64,000 bases of DNA from Nostoc sp. TCL26-01 (GCF_013393945.1 NZ_CP040297.1:1938804-2002803), one strand, 5' to 3'. Positions 53,197-62,948 are shown, numbered from the stretch's first letter. A program made the numbers and translations. Notes: generated from the sequence alone by a model not told the origin.

Positions 53197-53624
53197 AAAT
53201 CAAGTCTTGTTCTTGCTAACAGATTATGACTATACGCCAAGTAGATTGAGGATAAAAGATTGCCAAAATATCCACTTTACGCTATGCCATCACCGTTAAA
53301 ATTGCCACACAAATTTATAGTGTATAATATCTTTTTCTACACAGAAAAATTATATACTGAGTCGCAATTATTAACAGTATTACTCTGTAAAGGTGATGGG
53401 ATATGAGCAAATTTAGCGTGAACTAGATAGAAATTCAAATAACAAATTTGAGCTATAAGTAATGTGTATAAAAGACTCAGATTCCTCAATCTCTGACTTT
53501 GTTATCCATCGACAATTGCATAGCAGCAATAAAACTTAATTCACTCCAGAAAAAAAGTGATATAAATCACAAATTATCAATCACGTAACTAGCTTCTTGC
53601 CTTTAGCGAGTATTACGAATTATC
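53197..53624. other. Divergent region between nrdJ and a PNPOx-like gene
   Basis: 428 AT-rich bases with no repeat array. I looked for a cobalamin riboswitch ahead of nrdJ, as the enzyme needs B12, but did not see the conserved B12 box. Promoters for both genes should be here. Confidence 0.45.
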
Positions 53625-54209
53625 ATGTTTTTAGCTCCTTGGCGAAGTGCGATCGCCCACGCCCTCCATCGCAACCGCAGTCTAGTTTATGCTCGTTACC
53701 TCCAACTAGCAACAGTCAAAGCCAACGGTCATCCTGCCAACCGGACTGTAGTATTTCGGGGCTTTTTAGCTGATACTAACCAGTTAAAATTTGTTACTGA
53801 TGCCCGTAGTGATAAAGTAGACCAGATACAGCAACAACCCTGGGCAGAGGCGTGCTGGTACTTTCCCAAGACAAGAGAACAATTTCGCCTCACTGGTCAT
53901 TTAAACTTAGTCACAAGCGATGAATCCCAGCCCCATCTCCAACCAGCCCGGATTGCTATGTGGCAAGAACTCAGCGATTCTGCACGCCTACAATTTGCCT
54001 GGCCTCATCCTGGTAAACAAAGAGATACAGCACCAGCAGCCTTTACACACCCAGCACCAGACTCTTTGCAACCAGTGTCAAACTTTTGCTTGCTATTACT
54101 TGATCCCATACAAGTTGATCATTTAGAGTTGCGAGGCGAACCACAAAATCGCAGCATTTATCAACTTGATGAAAATCAACAGTGGTTTTGTAGAGAAGTT
54201 AATCCTTAA
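53625..54209 (+). CDS. PNPOx-like flavin-binding protein (Alr4036 family type)
   Basis: 194 residues. LVYARYLQLATVKANGHPANRTVVFRGF and LKFVTDARSDKVDQI, then ACWYFPKTREQFRLTGHLNL, are the split-barrel FMN-binding features of pyridoxamine 5'-phosphate oxidase relatives; the C-terminus has HLELRGEPQNR. These match the cyanobacterial and plant group usually called 'PPOX class, Alr4036 family'. Substrate unknown. (Core motifs: RTVVFRGF, RSDKVDQI, FRLTGH.) It is preceded by a long AT-rich divergent gap and followed by repeats. Confidence 0.85.
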   Translation: MFLAPWRSAIAHALHRNRSLVYARYLQLATVKANGHPANRTVVFRGFLADTNQLKFVTDARSDKVDQIQQQPWAEACWYFPKTREQFRLTGHLNLVTSDESQPHLQPARIAMWQELSDSARLQFAWPHPGKQRDTAPAAFTHPAPDSLQPVSNFCLLLLDPIQVDHLELRGEPQNRSIYQLDENQQWFCREVNP

Positions 54210-54238
54210 GAAGCAGAGAGTGAATATGTGCTGAGTGA

Positions 54239-54372
54239 GGAAGTGCTGTTAGCGGAAGCGGGGCGTTTAGCCCGTGCTGAGTAAAGAGTACTGAGTGATG
54301 ACCAATAGCCATTGACTAATGACTAATGACTATTGACCATTGACCATTGACTATTGACCATTGACTATTCCC
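54239..54372. repeat. Dispersed GCGGGGCGTTTAGCCCG element (copy 4) plus heptamer array
   Basis: Positions 54239-54281 repeat the element of 13316-13362 in the same orientation. Next to it (54296-54372) are TGACTAA, TGACTAT and TGACCAT heptamers that end at the cyanase stop. Confidence 0.75.
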
Positions 54373-54813
54373 TCACCACTTCTTGTATGGCAAAAACTTA
54401 CCATTCATGGTGACTTTGACGCGATCGCCTTTGGGATCTTCCACTTTGTCAATGTCCAAAGTAAAATCAATTGCACTCATAATCCCGTCGCCGAATTTTT
54501 CTTGGATAATTTCTTTCATCGGCATACCGTATACCTGCATGATTTCGTAGAAGCGGTAAATCAAGGGATCGGTAGGGACAACAGCGCCTAAACCTTTAGT
54601 GGGATAACTTGTCAGTTCAGCAACGTCTTCAGAATTGAGATCCAACAACTGTGCAAGTTTCTCGGCTTCCTCCAGGGAAGCAGTTGCTTGACGATAAAAT
54701 AAAGCCGCAATCCAGACTTCATCACGCCCTAAAACTTGTTCTAAATCTGCAAAGCTTATTCCTTTGATTTTTTTGGCAGTGAGAAGCTTTTGAGTTAACT
54801 CTGGAATTGACAT
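54373..54813 (-). CDS. cynS: Cyanate hydratase (cyanase)
   Basis: 146 residues. The N-terminal helical DNA-binding-like domain is [18 protein letters not shown]; the C-terminal catalytic domain includes [14 protein letters not shown] and [10 protein letters not shown]. Arg87, Glu90 and Ser113 match the catalytic Arg/Glu/Ser triad of the E. coli enzyme at the same spacing. It converts cyanate and bicarbonate to ammonia and CO2, giving nitrogen and cyanate detoxification. No cynA/B/D transport genes lie next to it. The length is normal. Confidence 0.96.
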   Translation of the reverse strand: MSIPELTQKLLTAKKIKGISFADLEQVLGRDEVWIAALFYRQATASLEEAEKLAQLLDLNSEDVAELTSYPTKGLGAVVPTDPLIYRFYEIMQVYGMPMKEIIQEKFGDGIMSAIDFTLDIDKVEDPKGDRVKVTMNGKFLPYKKW

Positions 54814-54960
54814 AATCTACTCTAATAGGTCTGCTGGGCAGAATGTCATATTTTGAACCATGAACAAGTATACTGTGCCAGAACAACTTGTTTAACTTAA
54901 CATTAGTTCGATGAACTTCTCCCTTTCCGAAACGGATAATTCATTCGCCCTCCGGGTTCG

Positions 54961-55000
54961 GCAGTTTGCAATCGACGGAAACCGCCAAGATTGCAACTGC
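54961..55000. other. Long hairpin in a repeat-like spacer
   Basis: GCAGTTTGCAATC and GATTGCAACTGC pair with one bulge around a 15-base loop that itself has GGAAACC-like pairing. It lies between cynS and cysE within a segment of higher GC than its surroundings, so it may be part of a dispersed repeat. Confidence 0.4.
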
Positions 55001-55074
55001 CTCACCAGTCGTACAAAATTCATGGCTTTATTCTGACTCCTGACTCCTGAATTCTGTTTGATAACCCAGATTAG

Positions 55075-55836
55075 CTAAATACCCGCACCATCGAGAAACT
55101 CTTGAATAGCCTTATCTCTGAGGTTGCACCATTGTGTTTCCTTGGGTAGATCACTTTCCTGCGAGGGTGCAGCAACCATTAAAGCAGGGTTGTGTGAAGA
55201 TTGGCGATTTTGTAAAGCTTGTATTTGTTGTTCCATTGATTCAATGCGGTCTACCAAAGCTCGAATTACTTCAGCTTCCGAATCTGGTAAATTATTATGT
55301 TCTAGGGGTGCAACTCGCGCTCCTGAACGGTAGACAATGCGACCAGGGATACCCACAACCGTGCAATTTGAGGGTACATCCCTGAGAACAACAGAACCCG
55401 CACCAATCCGCACATTACTACCGATTTCAATATTTCCCAGTACCTTAGCACCAGCACCAACAACAACATTTTCACCTAAAGTAGGGTGGCGCTTACCACT
55501 TTCTTTACCAGTCCCCCCCAGGGTAACACCTTGATAAATCAGCGCATAATCACCAACGATCGCCGTTTCACCAATAACGACACCCATACCATGATCGATA
55601 AATACACCCTGTCCGATTGTTGCACCAGGGTGAATTTCAATACCTGTTAAAAACCGGGCAATGTGAGAAATCAAGCGAGGGATAAACGGAAGACCCAGAC
55701 GATACAGCCAGTTTGCTACCCGATGGAAAAGCAGAGCTTGCAAACCTGGGTAACAAAACAAGACCTCCAACAGGTTACGAGCAGCCGGGTCACGTTCAAA
55801 TATGATACGAAAGTCAGCACGCAGTGTAGATAACAC
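55075..55836 (-). CDS. cysE: Serine O-acetyltransferase
   Basis: 253 residues from GTG at 55836, giving the usual start [20 protein letters not shown]; an ATG 36 bases upstream adds an unconserved Cys-rich leader. The helical N-terminal domain is followed by hexapeptide repeats: [40 protein letters not shown] and [10 protein letters not shown]. The HGMG and GGTGK parts form the acetyl-CoA/serine site. It makes O-acetylserine for cysteine synthesis. The C-terminal tail of about 70 residues is longer than in enteric CysE. Confidence 0.92.
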   Translation of the reverse strand: MLSTLRADFRIIFERDPAARNLLEVLFCYPGLQALLFHRVANWLYRLGLPFIPRLISHIARFLTGIEIHPGATIGQGVFIDHGMGVVIGETAIVGDYALIYQGVTLGGTGKESGKRHPTLGENVVVGAGAKVLGNIEIGSNVRIGAGSVVLRDVPSNCTVVGIPGRIVYRSGARVAPLEHNNLPDSEAEVIRALVDRIESMEQQIQALQNRQSSHNPALMVAAPSQESDLPKETQWCNLRDKAIQEFLDGAGI

Positions 55837-55884
55837 GAGATAGCACCCTCGGAAAGCACAACAAGCTACCATCCCATCATATCG

Positions 55885-56010
55885 TTAGTCAATGGTCATT
55901 AGTCATTGGTCAATAGTCAATAGTCAATGGTCAATAGTCAATGGTCAATAGTCAATAGTCAGCACTCAGCACTCAGCACTCAGCACTCAGCACTCCCTCA
56001 CTCCCTCACT
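55885..56010. repeat. Short tandem heptamer arrays
   Basis: TAGTCAA/TGGTCAA units in the first part and CAGCACT and CTCCCTC units in the second, all in seven-base steps. It lies between cysE and lepB. A purine/pyrimidine strand bias is evident. Confidence 0.8.
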
Positions 56011-56013
56011 CCC

Positions 56014-56586
56014 CTAAATTGTCCCCACACGCTCAAGAGGCCAGAAGCGGAATACTGCTCTACCGATGATGTTTTCTTTGGGTAAAAAGCCCCAGTAGCG
56101 AGAGTCGTTACTATTGTTGCGGTTGTCTCCCATGACAAAAAACTGGTTTTCTGGGACTTTCACTGGTAAAAAGGGTTGATTGGGTGGTTCAGCGATGTAG
56201 TCTTCTAGTAATGGCTGCCCATTGAGGTAAACTCTACCATTAGCAACGCTGACGACTTCGCCGGGTGTGCCAATGACTCGTTTGATGAAAGCTTGGTCTT
56301 TGGGGTAGCCTCGTCGTTGAAGTTCTGTGGGTGGCTGAAAAACGACAATATCTCCAGTTGTGGGTGGCTGAAAATGGTAAGAGACTTTTTCTACCACCAG
56401 GCGATCGCCTTCATATAAAGTAGGAACCATCGACTCAGAAGGTATGTAGCGGGGTTCGGCGATAAAAGTCCGAATCAATAGCGCTAAACATAAAGCGATC
56501 GCTATCAGCGTTAAATTTTCCTGCCAACCACGCCATGTTTTTGACTGATGAGAGGCTTGTTTAGTATCACTTTCCTGCGGATTCAT
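56014..56586 (-). CDS. lepB: Signal peptidase I
   Basis: 190 residues from ATG 56586 (MNPQESDT); a longer frame adds eleven residues. One membrane helix (LTLIAIALCLALLIRTFIA) is followed by RYIPSESMVPTL with catalytic Ser52 and AFIKRVIGTPGE with Lys102. GDNRNNSNDSRYWG is the conserved box E. It removes signal peptides at the membrane. The gene is on the strand upstream of cysE but separated by a repeat array. Confidence 0.94.
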   Translation of the reverse strand: MNPQESDTKQASHQSKTWRGWQENLTLIAIALCLALLIRTFIAEPRYIPSESMVPTLYEGDRLVVEKVSYHFQPPTTGDIVVFQPPTELQRRGYPKDQAFIKRVIGTPGEVVSVANGRVYLNGQPLLEDYIAEPPNQPFLPVKVPENQFFVMGDNRNNSNDSRYWGFLPKENIIGRAVFRFWPLERVGTI

Positions 56587-56713
56587 AGAAGTTTTCGGCC
56601 AGTTGAAAAAATAAAACAAATGCTTTGATTATTCTAAGGAATAAGTAGCTATGGCAGGGAACAGGGGACAGGGAACAAAGTTAAAATCTCTTGACTATTT
56701 GAGTTTTATCAAA

Positions 56714-56812
56714 CAGAATTCAGGAGTCAGGAGTCAGAATTCAGCATGAATTGGAGTCTGACTGGTGGGTGAATCTTGGTTTAAAACCGTACTACGTCCA
56801 AAAAATGAAAAT
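56714..56812. repeat. Dispersed ~100-bp element, copy 2
   Basis: Same order as 48269-48367: CAGAATTCAGGAGTCAGGAG, CAGAATTCAG, then GGTTTAAAACCGTACTACGT and CCAAAAAA. The middle differs. Same orientation. Confidence 0.65.
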
Positions 56813-56901
56813 ATTCTCGCCTTGAAACTCTATTCCTTTATGGGTAGAGTACTTTGTATTCTGACTCCTTTTTATTCCACCCCTAAACCCCTAAAACTGT
56901 C

Positions 56902-57525
56902 TCACTTCTTCAAGACTAACTGAAAAGAATTGAGATATCCTGTAATGGTTTTAGCTAAATTCTTTTGCTGTTTTTTAGTGGTTATCGCCATTACTTGATA
57001 TAATCTTCCATCTGCAACATAAATCCTACTTCTAGTAATTTTACCCCCAGCGTTGATATAGGCAATTTCTTTCCCTGGATGACCATTGGAGCTGCGAATA
57101 CTACGCTGACTAATTAAATTACTTTGGGTAGTTTTTAACGCCATATACTGCACGTTATTTAAGATTTCTTGGGGGCTAGTCATTTGCCCATAACTATGAG
57201 GAAATTCATTGGCAACCACTAGATAAGCTACTTCCTGTTTTGGTGGTTGGGCTAAGAATACCTCTAAATCAATTTCCCCCATGTAAGTTTTTTGAACTTG
57301 GGTATCCTGTTTAGGTTTTCCAGGCATCAACACAGAAAAACGTCCATCTGGGGCAGTGAATAGCTGCCATTTTGGTTGTACTGGTTGAGCAACTATGGGT
57401 TTTTTTTGAGACACTGCCGCTTTAGTTGGTAAAGTCGGGCGTTTGGGCTGACGTGCTTCAGCAATCAGAGAAACGCTACTAATCAGAGTTGCGGCGATTA
57501 ATGGTAATAAACATCTTGTGGTCAT
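56902..57525 (-). CDS. Exported hypothetical protein, 207 aa
   Basis: 207 residues. A signal peptide (LLPLIAATLISSVSLIAEA) precedes a basic linker with Pro and Lys, then a domain FTAPDGRFSVLMPGKPKQDT, VAYLVVANEFPHSY and GKITRSRIYVADGRLYQVMA. This pattern resembles a PsbP/DUF1795-like beta fold found in several exported cyanobacterial proteins. I cannot assign a role. It likely acts in periplasm or thylakoid lumen. Confidence 0.7.
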   Translation of the reverse strand: MTTRCLLPLIAATLISSVSLIAEARQPKRPTLPTKAAVSQKKPIVAQPVQPKWQLFTAPDGRFSVLMPGKPKQDTQVQKTYMGEIDLEVFLAQPPKQEVAYLVVANEFPHSYGQMTSPQEILNNVQYMALKTTQSNLISQRSIRSSNGHPGKEIAYINAGGKITRSRIYVADGRLYQVMAITTKKQQKNLAKTITGYLNSFQLVLKK

Positions 57526-57712
57526 AGTTTTAGCATTCGCAGATGCTGATATTACTGATGATGCTATAGTTCACTCTAAGAGCGTGAAATCTAGCTAATC
57601 TAACAAATTATTTACAAAATTCCGGCACTAATAGCGTTTCATTTTAAGGTTGATACATTTAGGCAAGCGAGGAAGCGGAGGGGCAAAGGAGCAGAGGAGA
57701 AATTATTTGTAT

Positions 57713-58132
57713 TCAGCAGATTTCAGCAAACAGTCGTGAGTAAATACTTGCATCTGCTTGAAATTGTACTTCGACAAAATATATTGGCTGCTCACTTTCA
57801 ACTATGGAAACACACCATCAATTCTAAGAGGACGTTTGAAAAGTCTGTTTCTTTGTCATGTTGAATGCAGCGTAGCGGAATGAAACATCTCGGTATGTGC
57901 CACAAAACCTAGATTCTTCCTTACGCTTCGCGTAAGGAAGAATGACATTTTTATACCTACTGAAACTTTTCAAACACCCTCTAAATGCTGTTTGTTTGAT
58001 TTCAATGGATGAAAATTGGTAAGCAATAGCCATATCAGCAGAATTCCCAATCAGTTCAAACAAGATATCGGGAAATTCTTGAAACAGGCGATAAAAAATA
58101 CTATCTGTTTTCACTTTTTTGCATAAAATCAA
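57713..58132 (-). pseudogene. DUF2887 (Rpn-like PD-(D/E)XK) gene interrupted by a MITE
   Basis: From about 58111 the frame reads KTDSIFYRLFQEFPDILFEL, IGNSADMAIAYQFSSIEIKQ, TAFR, which is the conserved start of DUF2887 proteins. It then enters a 155-base inverted-repeat element. Past it (57826 to 57713) the protein resumes as RIDGVF and, after a one-base frame shift, VESEQPIYFVEVQFQADASI, YSRLFAEI, then a stop. EVQFQAD is the nuclease core of the family. The gene is thus broken twice and truncated. Confidence 0.85.
57827..57981. mobile_element. MITE inserted in the DUF2887 gene
   Basis: Left end AGAGGACGTTTGAAAAGT and right end ACTTTTCAAACACCCTC are inverted repeats, flanked by TA on both sides (57825-57826 and 57982-57983). 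The inside has a hairpin, TTCTTCCTTACGC/GCGTAAGGAAGAA. Ends match the element at 46278-46454. The clean junctions with the interrupted gene show insertion directly. Confidence 0.85.
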
Positions 58133-58141
58133 ATTTGTTGC

Positions 58142-58639
58142 TCATTGATCGCTTACCACCTTTGCCCCATCTCTTACTTCCAATAATCGCTCTTTTGTAA
58201 TTCCCAATATGCGGGTAAGTGGTAATAATAAATTATCATCAATAGATGCACCAGCATAGATATTATTCAATTCTGTGGGAGAGACTTTAAAGGTATCGCA
58301 GAATTTACTAAACTCTTGATCGCTCAAATCAAGTTCCTTCTGTCTTTCATTGAGTAAAAGTGCGATCGCTCTACTACCAAACTTCGGACGTTCACTAATT
58401 TTTATATATTTTTTAATTAAATTGTTAACTTTACTGCTGTCGCCACCTGTTTTTTTGAGTAAATCAGTGCAAGCAATTCTCAGTGCTTTTTTTAAAACCT
58501 CATCTTCATTCAAAGATTGAGTAATTTGATTAGCATATTCTTGTTTAAAGAAACCAACTAAATCACCCTTATGGTAAACAGGCACATAAGTTTCGTCAGA
58601 TTCAACTTGCCAATCTAAAGGTTCATTACGTAGCGACAT
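58142..58639 (-). CDS. Hypothetical protein, 165 aa, possible HTH
   Basis: 165 residues from ATG 58639 (MSLRNEPLDWQVESDETYVP). The N-terminal part is followed by KKALRIACTDLLKKTGG. The C-terminal 70 residues (LLLNERQKELDLSDQEFSKF, CDTFKVSPTELNNIYAGAS) have the spacing of a helix-turn-helix unit, but no named family is recognised. It lies just upstream of the broken DUF2887 gene; no partner is evident. Confidence 0.6.
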   Translation of the reverse strand: MSLRNEPLDWQVESDETYVPVYHKGDLVGFFKQEYANQITQSLNEDEVLKKALRIACTDLLKKTGGDSSKVNNLIKKYIKISERPKFGSRAIALLLNERQKELDLSDQEFSKFCDTFKVSPTELNNIYAGASIDDNLLLPLTRILGITKERLLEVRDGAKVVSDQ

Positions 58640-58787
58640 TGCTAAACCTGTTAAAATTTGATGCAACCATCTTAGGATAATTTATACTAGGTTGCCATGA
58701 GTAAAATTTGGGATAAATAACTTATAGTCTAATATCTCCGACTTCTTGAAGAAATCGGGAATCTGGTTTGTACATCTAATTCAAGTC

Positions 58788-59171
58788 TTAGTTAACGAAA
58801 GGATTTTCTATCTTTAATTCAGCAATTTCTTGAAAATCCTGAACATTTCGTGTTACTAAAAATGCGTCTTTATATAGTGCTGTAGCTGCAATAATTGCAT
58901 CAGGAAGTTTAATCTTATAATTTCGTTTTAATTTAATTGTCTGATTTTCAATTTCTTGTAATAATGGAACTGAGTTAAACTGTGACAGTAAATCTTCAAT
59001 TGCTTGCTCTTCTTCCTTTAATAAACCTGCAAAACTCAGTAATTCAATCCGAATAATCGGTGAAAATAGAATCTCATGTAAATTCAGAAATTTTTCTGTA
59101 AACCATGCACTAACTATTGGCTCATCAGCAAGATAGTAAATAAAAATATTTGTATCATAAAGATATTTCAT
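58788..59171 (-). CDS. PIN-domain (VapC-like) toxin
   Basis: 127 residues from ATG 59171, which overlaps the antitoxin stop as ATGA. PIN residues: KYLYDTNIFIYYLAD (Asp), IIRIELLSFAG (Glu), KLPDAIIAATAL (Asp) and LVTRNVQDFQEI (Asp). It should be an RNase held inactive by the upstream antitoxin. Intact in length and motifs. Confidence 0.88.
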   Translation of the reverse strand: MKYLYDTNIFIYYLADEPIVSAWFTEKFLNLHEILFSPIIRIELLSFAGLLKEEEQAIEDLLSQFNSVPLLQEIENQTIKLKRNYKIKLPDAIIAATALYKDAFLVTRNVQDFQEIAELKIENPFVN

Positions 59172-59365
59172 GCGTCCCATTCCTGACGCAAATTATTTAA
59201 GTGAGCCAGCATTGCTGCTTTTTTGTGCTTTAAAATACCTTTAGCTTGAGAAATTTTTTCATAGTCTTTTTGCCAGTTTAATAGCATTGACTCTGGTATA
59301 TCTACTGTAATTGAATCTTCATCTTGATATAGAACGTAATTTTTTGGTATTTTGATTAATGGCAT
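59168..59365 (-). CDS. Antitoxin partner of the PIN toxin
   Basis: 65 residues. PKNYVLYQDEDSITVDIPES looks like a short AbrB- or Phd-like strand region; LKHKKAAMLAHLNNLRQEWD is a C-terminal helix that would bind the toxin. The four-base overlap with the toxin gene is the strongest evidence. The exact antitoxin class is unclear. Confidence 0.75.
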   Translation of the reverse strand: MPLIKIPKNYVLYQDEDSITVDIPESMLLNWQKDYEKISQAKGILKHKKAAMLAHLNNLRQEWDA

Positions 59366-59577
59366 AGTTTTATACTCCTATTTCTAATATTTTTAGGCTT
59401 TGATTGTAACAAATTTCGTTTCTACCGCTCCTTTGAGTCAACCTGTATTTTTATAATTAACCCCAAGCCATCAATTTCTCGAAAATTATATCAATCTACA
59501 CTTCATAAAAAACAGCCTGTGTGTGTTCAAAAAAATAGCACAACAAGCTGGTTTTTCAGTTATTTAACAGTGAATAT

Positions 59578-60678
59578 TTAGTTGCTAGCACCAGAAGCAG
59601 CTAACTCTGCTAAACGTTCCTGCTGGTCTTGAGAAATACAAGATTGGATTAATGCTTCTATCTCTCCTTCCAGTGCAGGGTTAAGCGCAAAATTTTGCCC
59701 CAAACGGTGATCGGTGACGCGATTATCTTTATAATTGTAAGTGCGAATTTTTTCTGATCGCGATCCTGTACCAACTTGCGATCGCCTCATGGAAGTCACT
59801 TCTTCTTGTTGTTCGCGCAGCTTGATTTCATAAAGTTTCGCCCGCAAAATTTGCATCGCCCGTTCTTTGTTTTGTAACTGGCTACGTTCTTCTGTACAGA
59901 AAATTCTGATTCCTGTGGGTTTGTGCATCAAGTCAACTGCTGTTTCCACCTTGTTGACGTTTTGTCCACCTGCACCACCAGAACGAGCTGTAGTCATTTC
60001 AATATCTTTCGGGTCAATGTGAATTTCCACCTCATCCACTTCCGGCATAATAGCGATTGTGGCTGTAGATGTATGTACCCGTCCCCCAGCTTCTGTTGCT
60101 GGTACACGCTGTACGCGATGTACTCCGGCTTCAAACTTCAGCTTACTGTAAACGCTCTCACCTTGAATTTCCAGAATTACTTCCTTGAAGCCACCCATTT
60201 CACCCAAAGATTCGCTGACTAATTTCACTCGCCAACCTTGAGTATCAGCGTAGCGAGAATACATTCTTAGTAAATCTCCAGCCCAAATACTCGCTTCATC
60301 ACCACCAGTACCAGCGCGAATTTCCAACATGATGTTTTTGTCATCATTAGGATCACGAGGTAATAACAGCACCTTTAAGCGAGTCTCTAAATATGCAATT
60401 TTTTCTTCTAATTCATTCACTTCCATCGCTGCCATTTCTTGCAACTCTGGATCTGTATTTGATTCTTTGAGTACCTGACGCGCCCCGATTAATTCTTCTT
60501 GAGATATTTTCCAAGTTTCGTAAGTATCCACAACTTCTTCTAAAGAAGAACGAGACTTAGCAATTGTTTGATACTCATCGGGGTTCTTTGCTGTATCAGG
60601 ATCAGCGAGACGACGAGTTAATTCATTAAAAGTTTGTTCAACGGATTTAAGTTTCTCCAGCAGGTATGTTTCAGCCAT
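59578..60678 (-). CDS. prfA: Peptide chain release factor 1
   Basis: 366 residues. PAT at 193-195 ([13 protein letters not shown]) is the RF1 stop-codon reading motif, and GGQ at 237-239 ([14 protein letters not shown]) acts at the peptidyl transferase centre. RF1 ends translation at UAA and UAG. Its place at the end of the ribosomal protein cluster after rpmE is usual for cyanobacteria. Confidence 0.97.
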   Translation of the reverse strand: MAETYLLEKLKSVEQTFNELTRRLADPDTAKNPDEYQTIAKSRSSLEEVVDTYETWKISQEELIGARQVLKESNTDPELQEMAAMEVNELEEKIAYLETRLKVLLLPRDPNDDKNIMLEIRAGTGGDEASIWAGDLLRMYSRYADTQGWRVKLVSESLGEMGGFKEVILEIQGESVYSKLKFEAGVHRVQRVPATEAGGRVHTSTATIAIMPEVDEVEIHIDPKDIEMTTARSGGAGGQNVNKVETAVDLMHKPTGIRIFCTEERSQLQNKERAMQILRAKLYEIKLREQQEEVTSMRRSQVGTGSRSEKIRTYNYKDNRVTDHRLGQNFALNPALEGEIEALIQSCISQDQQERLAELAASGASN

Positions 60679-60780
60679 GATAAGTTTGACGCTCCTTAAA
60701 AAAATAACTAGTTGGCTCAGGCATTAAATGACAATCGACCCAGCAAACGCAGGGTCGTCGTTAACAGCAGAGCCAAACCG

Positions 60781-61020
60781 CTACTTTTTCTTTTGTTCGC
60801 CAGAACTTTGAGTACTGCTCATACCATACTTCCGCAGGAAGCGCTCTACGCGACCTTCGGTATCAATAATCTTCTGAGTACCAGTGTAGAAGGGGTGGTT
60901 TCCTGACCAAAGGTCTACGTGTAATTCTGGTTTGGTAGAACCAATGGTCATCACAACTTGACCATTGCAGTAAACTTTTGCGTCTGGATACCACTTGGGA
61001 TGAATATCAGGTTTAGCCAT
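60781..61020 (-). CDS. rpmE: 50S ribosomal protein L31
   Basis: 79 residues from ATG 61020, preceded by AAAGGAAC. MAKPDIHPKWYPDAKVYCNG, STKPELHVDLWSGNHPFYTG and GRVERFLRKYGM are typical of L31. Only one Cys is present, so this is the non-zinc variant common in cyanobacteria. Nine extra codons upstream are not conserved. Confidence 0.95.
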   Translation of the reverse strand: MAKPDIHPKWYPDAKVYCNGQVVMTIGSTKPELHVDLWSGNHPFYTGTQKIIDTEGRVERFLRKYGMSSTQSSGEQKKK

Positions 61021-61175
61021 TGTTCCTTTTGTGGTGAATCTATACAAATTATAACTTTTTGCTTGTCATTAGAGACTGAGTATTAGGAACTGGCGACTAG
61101 GAATTTAAAATTTTAGATTGCTCAATCCAAAAGTATTTTCCCATAACCAATCCCCAATCCCCGATCGCCAATAGC

Positions 61176-61592
61176 TTATCGTTTCGAGTACTGGGGTGCT
61201 TTGCGGGCTTTGTGCAAACCATATTTTTTGCGCTCTTTAGCCCTGGGATCACGAGTTAAGTAACCTTCCACTTTTAAAGGAGGGCGATTTTCTGGGTCTA
61301 GTTGGCATAAAGCACGGGCTACTCCCAAGCGCACAGAATCAGCTTGTCCAGTCAAACCGCCGCCTTCTGCTTTGACCAAAATGTCGTATTCGTTTTCTAG
61401 TCCCAGAGTTTCTAGGGGAGCTTTGATGACTCCCAGATAATTGGCGTTGAACTGGAAGTACAAATCTCCCGGCTTGCCATTGACAGTAAATTGACCAGTC
61501 CCAGGAACTAAACGTACTCTGGCCACTGCTGACTTACGGCGACCAGTACCCCAGTACACAGCACGCCCGCTATTTGCTTCTGCTACTACCAT
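61176..61592 (-). CDS. rpsI: 30S ribosomal protein S9
   Basis: 138 residues: [38 protein letters not shown] and a C-terminal [12 protein letters not shown] that reaches the P-site tRNA. ATG overlaps the rplM stop by one base (TAATG), so translation is coupled. Confidence 0.97.
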   Translation of the reverse strand: MVVAEANSGRAVYWGTGRRKSAVARVRLVPGTGQFTVNGKPGDLYFQFNANYLGVIKAPLETLGLENEYDILVKAEGGGLTGQADSVRLGVARALCQLDPENRPPLKVEGYLTRDPRAKERKKYGLHKARKAPQYSKR

Positions 61593-62047
61593 TAACTTTC
61601 TGCTCCAGGAATTGTATTAATTTTCAGTTCTTTGGGTTGTTGGGCTGCATGGGGATGAGTTGGCCCGGCGTAAACTTTCAGTTTGGTGAACAAATGTTTA
61701 CCTAAGCTATTTTTCGGCAACATACCTTTGATAGCGTGTTCGAGAATTCTTTCTGGTAAACGCTGTTGTAGTTTAGCGAAGGTTTCTGTTTTCATCCCAC
61801 CAGGACGACCGGAGTGACGACGGTAGAGTTTTTGGGTACGTTTTTTACCTGTAACTGCTACTTTTTCGGCGTTGACAACGATAACGAAGTCACCTGTATC
61901 CATGTGGGGAGTGTAGTGAGGCTTGTTTTTGCCTCTTAAAATCATGGCAATTTCGCTGGCTAGGCGACCCAGGCGGAGGTCTGTAGCATCTACTATGTAC
62001 CAATCATGCTCAAGGGATGCTTGAGGCGGTAGGTATGTTTTACTCAT
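61592..62047 (-). CDS. rplM: 50S ribosomal protein L13
   Basis: 151 residues from ATG 62047, preceded by [45 protein letters not shown] and [18 protein letters not shown] are L13 signatures. The 16 codons upstream in the same frame are not conserved. It is directly upstream of rpsI. Confidence 0.96.
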   Translation of the reverse strand: MSKTYLPPQASLEHDWYIVDATDLRLGRLASEIAMILRGKNKPHYTPHMDTGDFVIVVNAEKVAVTGKKRTQKLYRRHSGRPGGMKTETFAKLQQRLPERILEHAIKGMLPKNSLGKHLFTKLKVYAGPTHPHAAQQPKELKINTIPGAES

Positions 62048-62063
62048 TTGTATTTGTCCTTTG

Positions 62064-62948
62064 TCACTTTTTTTCGTAGTCCATAGCCAAAGCATTTGAC
62101 TGTTGACCCTTGACTATTGACTCTTGATTAATAACTAACTTTGGCATGGTGTCATACCAAACATCGGGTGTAAAGGGAAAATCTGGATAGCCGACCCGCA
62201 ACAGGCATAAACCTTGTGAGGGAGCAGCGTGTTTTACTTCTTCTCGGCGTTGCTGTTGCCAGAGTTCGGTAAATTCAGCCAGAGTTCTTTGCCCAGAACC
62301 TACCTGTGTTAGCATCCCTACCAACAGTCGCACCATGCCATATAAAAATCCATCTGCTTGAATTTCAATATGGATAAACGGCCCACTGCGATGACACTCT
62401 GCTGCTTGCACCTCTACCCAAGAATGCGATCGCTTTGACCCTGCTCGGTGAAAAGCAGCTAAGTGATGTTTTCCCAGGAGGGGTTTGAGGGCAGCTTGGA
62501 TGAGGGATTCATCCAGGGGTGCATAATAATAATGCCAACTGAAGGGTTGTACGAACAAGTTTGGGCGATCTTCAGTGTAGATGGTGTAGCGATACCGTCG
62601 GTAAGCGGCGCTAAAGCGTGCGTGCCAACGGTTGCCTACACCTGCTGAAGCTTTGATTAATATATCCTTTGGTAGATAGCTATTAAGAACTGAAGCCCAC
62701 TTGTGTGCTGGGATTGCTCCTGTGGCATCAAAATGAGCCACTTGAGCAGCCGCGTGAACGCCGCTATCAGTGCGGCCAGCGCCATGTAATGTTACATGAT
62801 GTCCGAGGATTTTGGCGATCGCTATTTCGATCTCTTCCTGGACTGTGCGGTGCTGCTTTTGTCTTTGCCAGCCGTGAAAATCAGTACCCAGGTATTGAAT
62901 TACTAAGGCTACTCGCTGAGTTTCTGTAGGCTGGTGGCTATCTAACAT
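62064..62948 (-). CDS. truA: tRNA pseudouridine synthase A
   Basis: 294 residues. The catalytic Asp61 lies in [27 protein letters not shown] near the N-terminus and [20 protein letters not shown] near the C-terminus are family marks. It makes pseudouridine at positions 38-40 in tRNA anticodon arms. The last 15 residues are in a heptamer-like CAATAGTC region and are likely unconserved. It sits between rplQ and rplM. Confidence 0.95.
   Translation of the reverse strand: MLDSHQPTETQRVALVIQYLGTDFHGWQRQKQHRTVQEEIEIAIAKILGHHVTLHGAGRTDSGVHAAAQVAHFDATGAIPAHKWASVLNSYLPKDILIKASAGVGNRWHARFSAAYRRYRYTIYTEDRPNLFVQPFSWHYYYAPLDESLIQAALKPLLGKHHLAAFHRAGSKRSHSWVEVQAAECHRSGPFIHIEIQADGFLYGMVRLLVGMLTQVGSGQRTLAEFTELWQQQRREEVKHAAPSQGLCLLRVGYPDFPFTPDVWYDTMPKLVINQESIVKGQQSNALAMDYEKK

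Noticed and set aside
53197..53624. Cobalamin riboswitch ahead of nrdJ
   Set aside because: The B12-dependent enzyme made this attractive, but I saw no conserved B12 box or matching stems in the upstream region.
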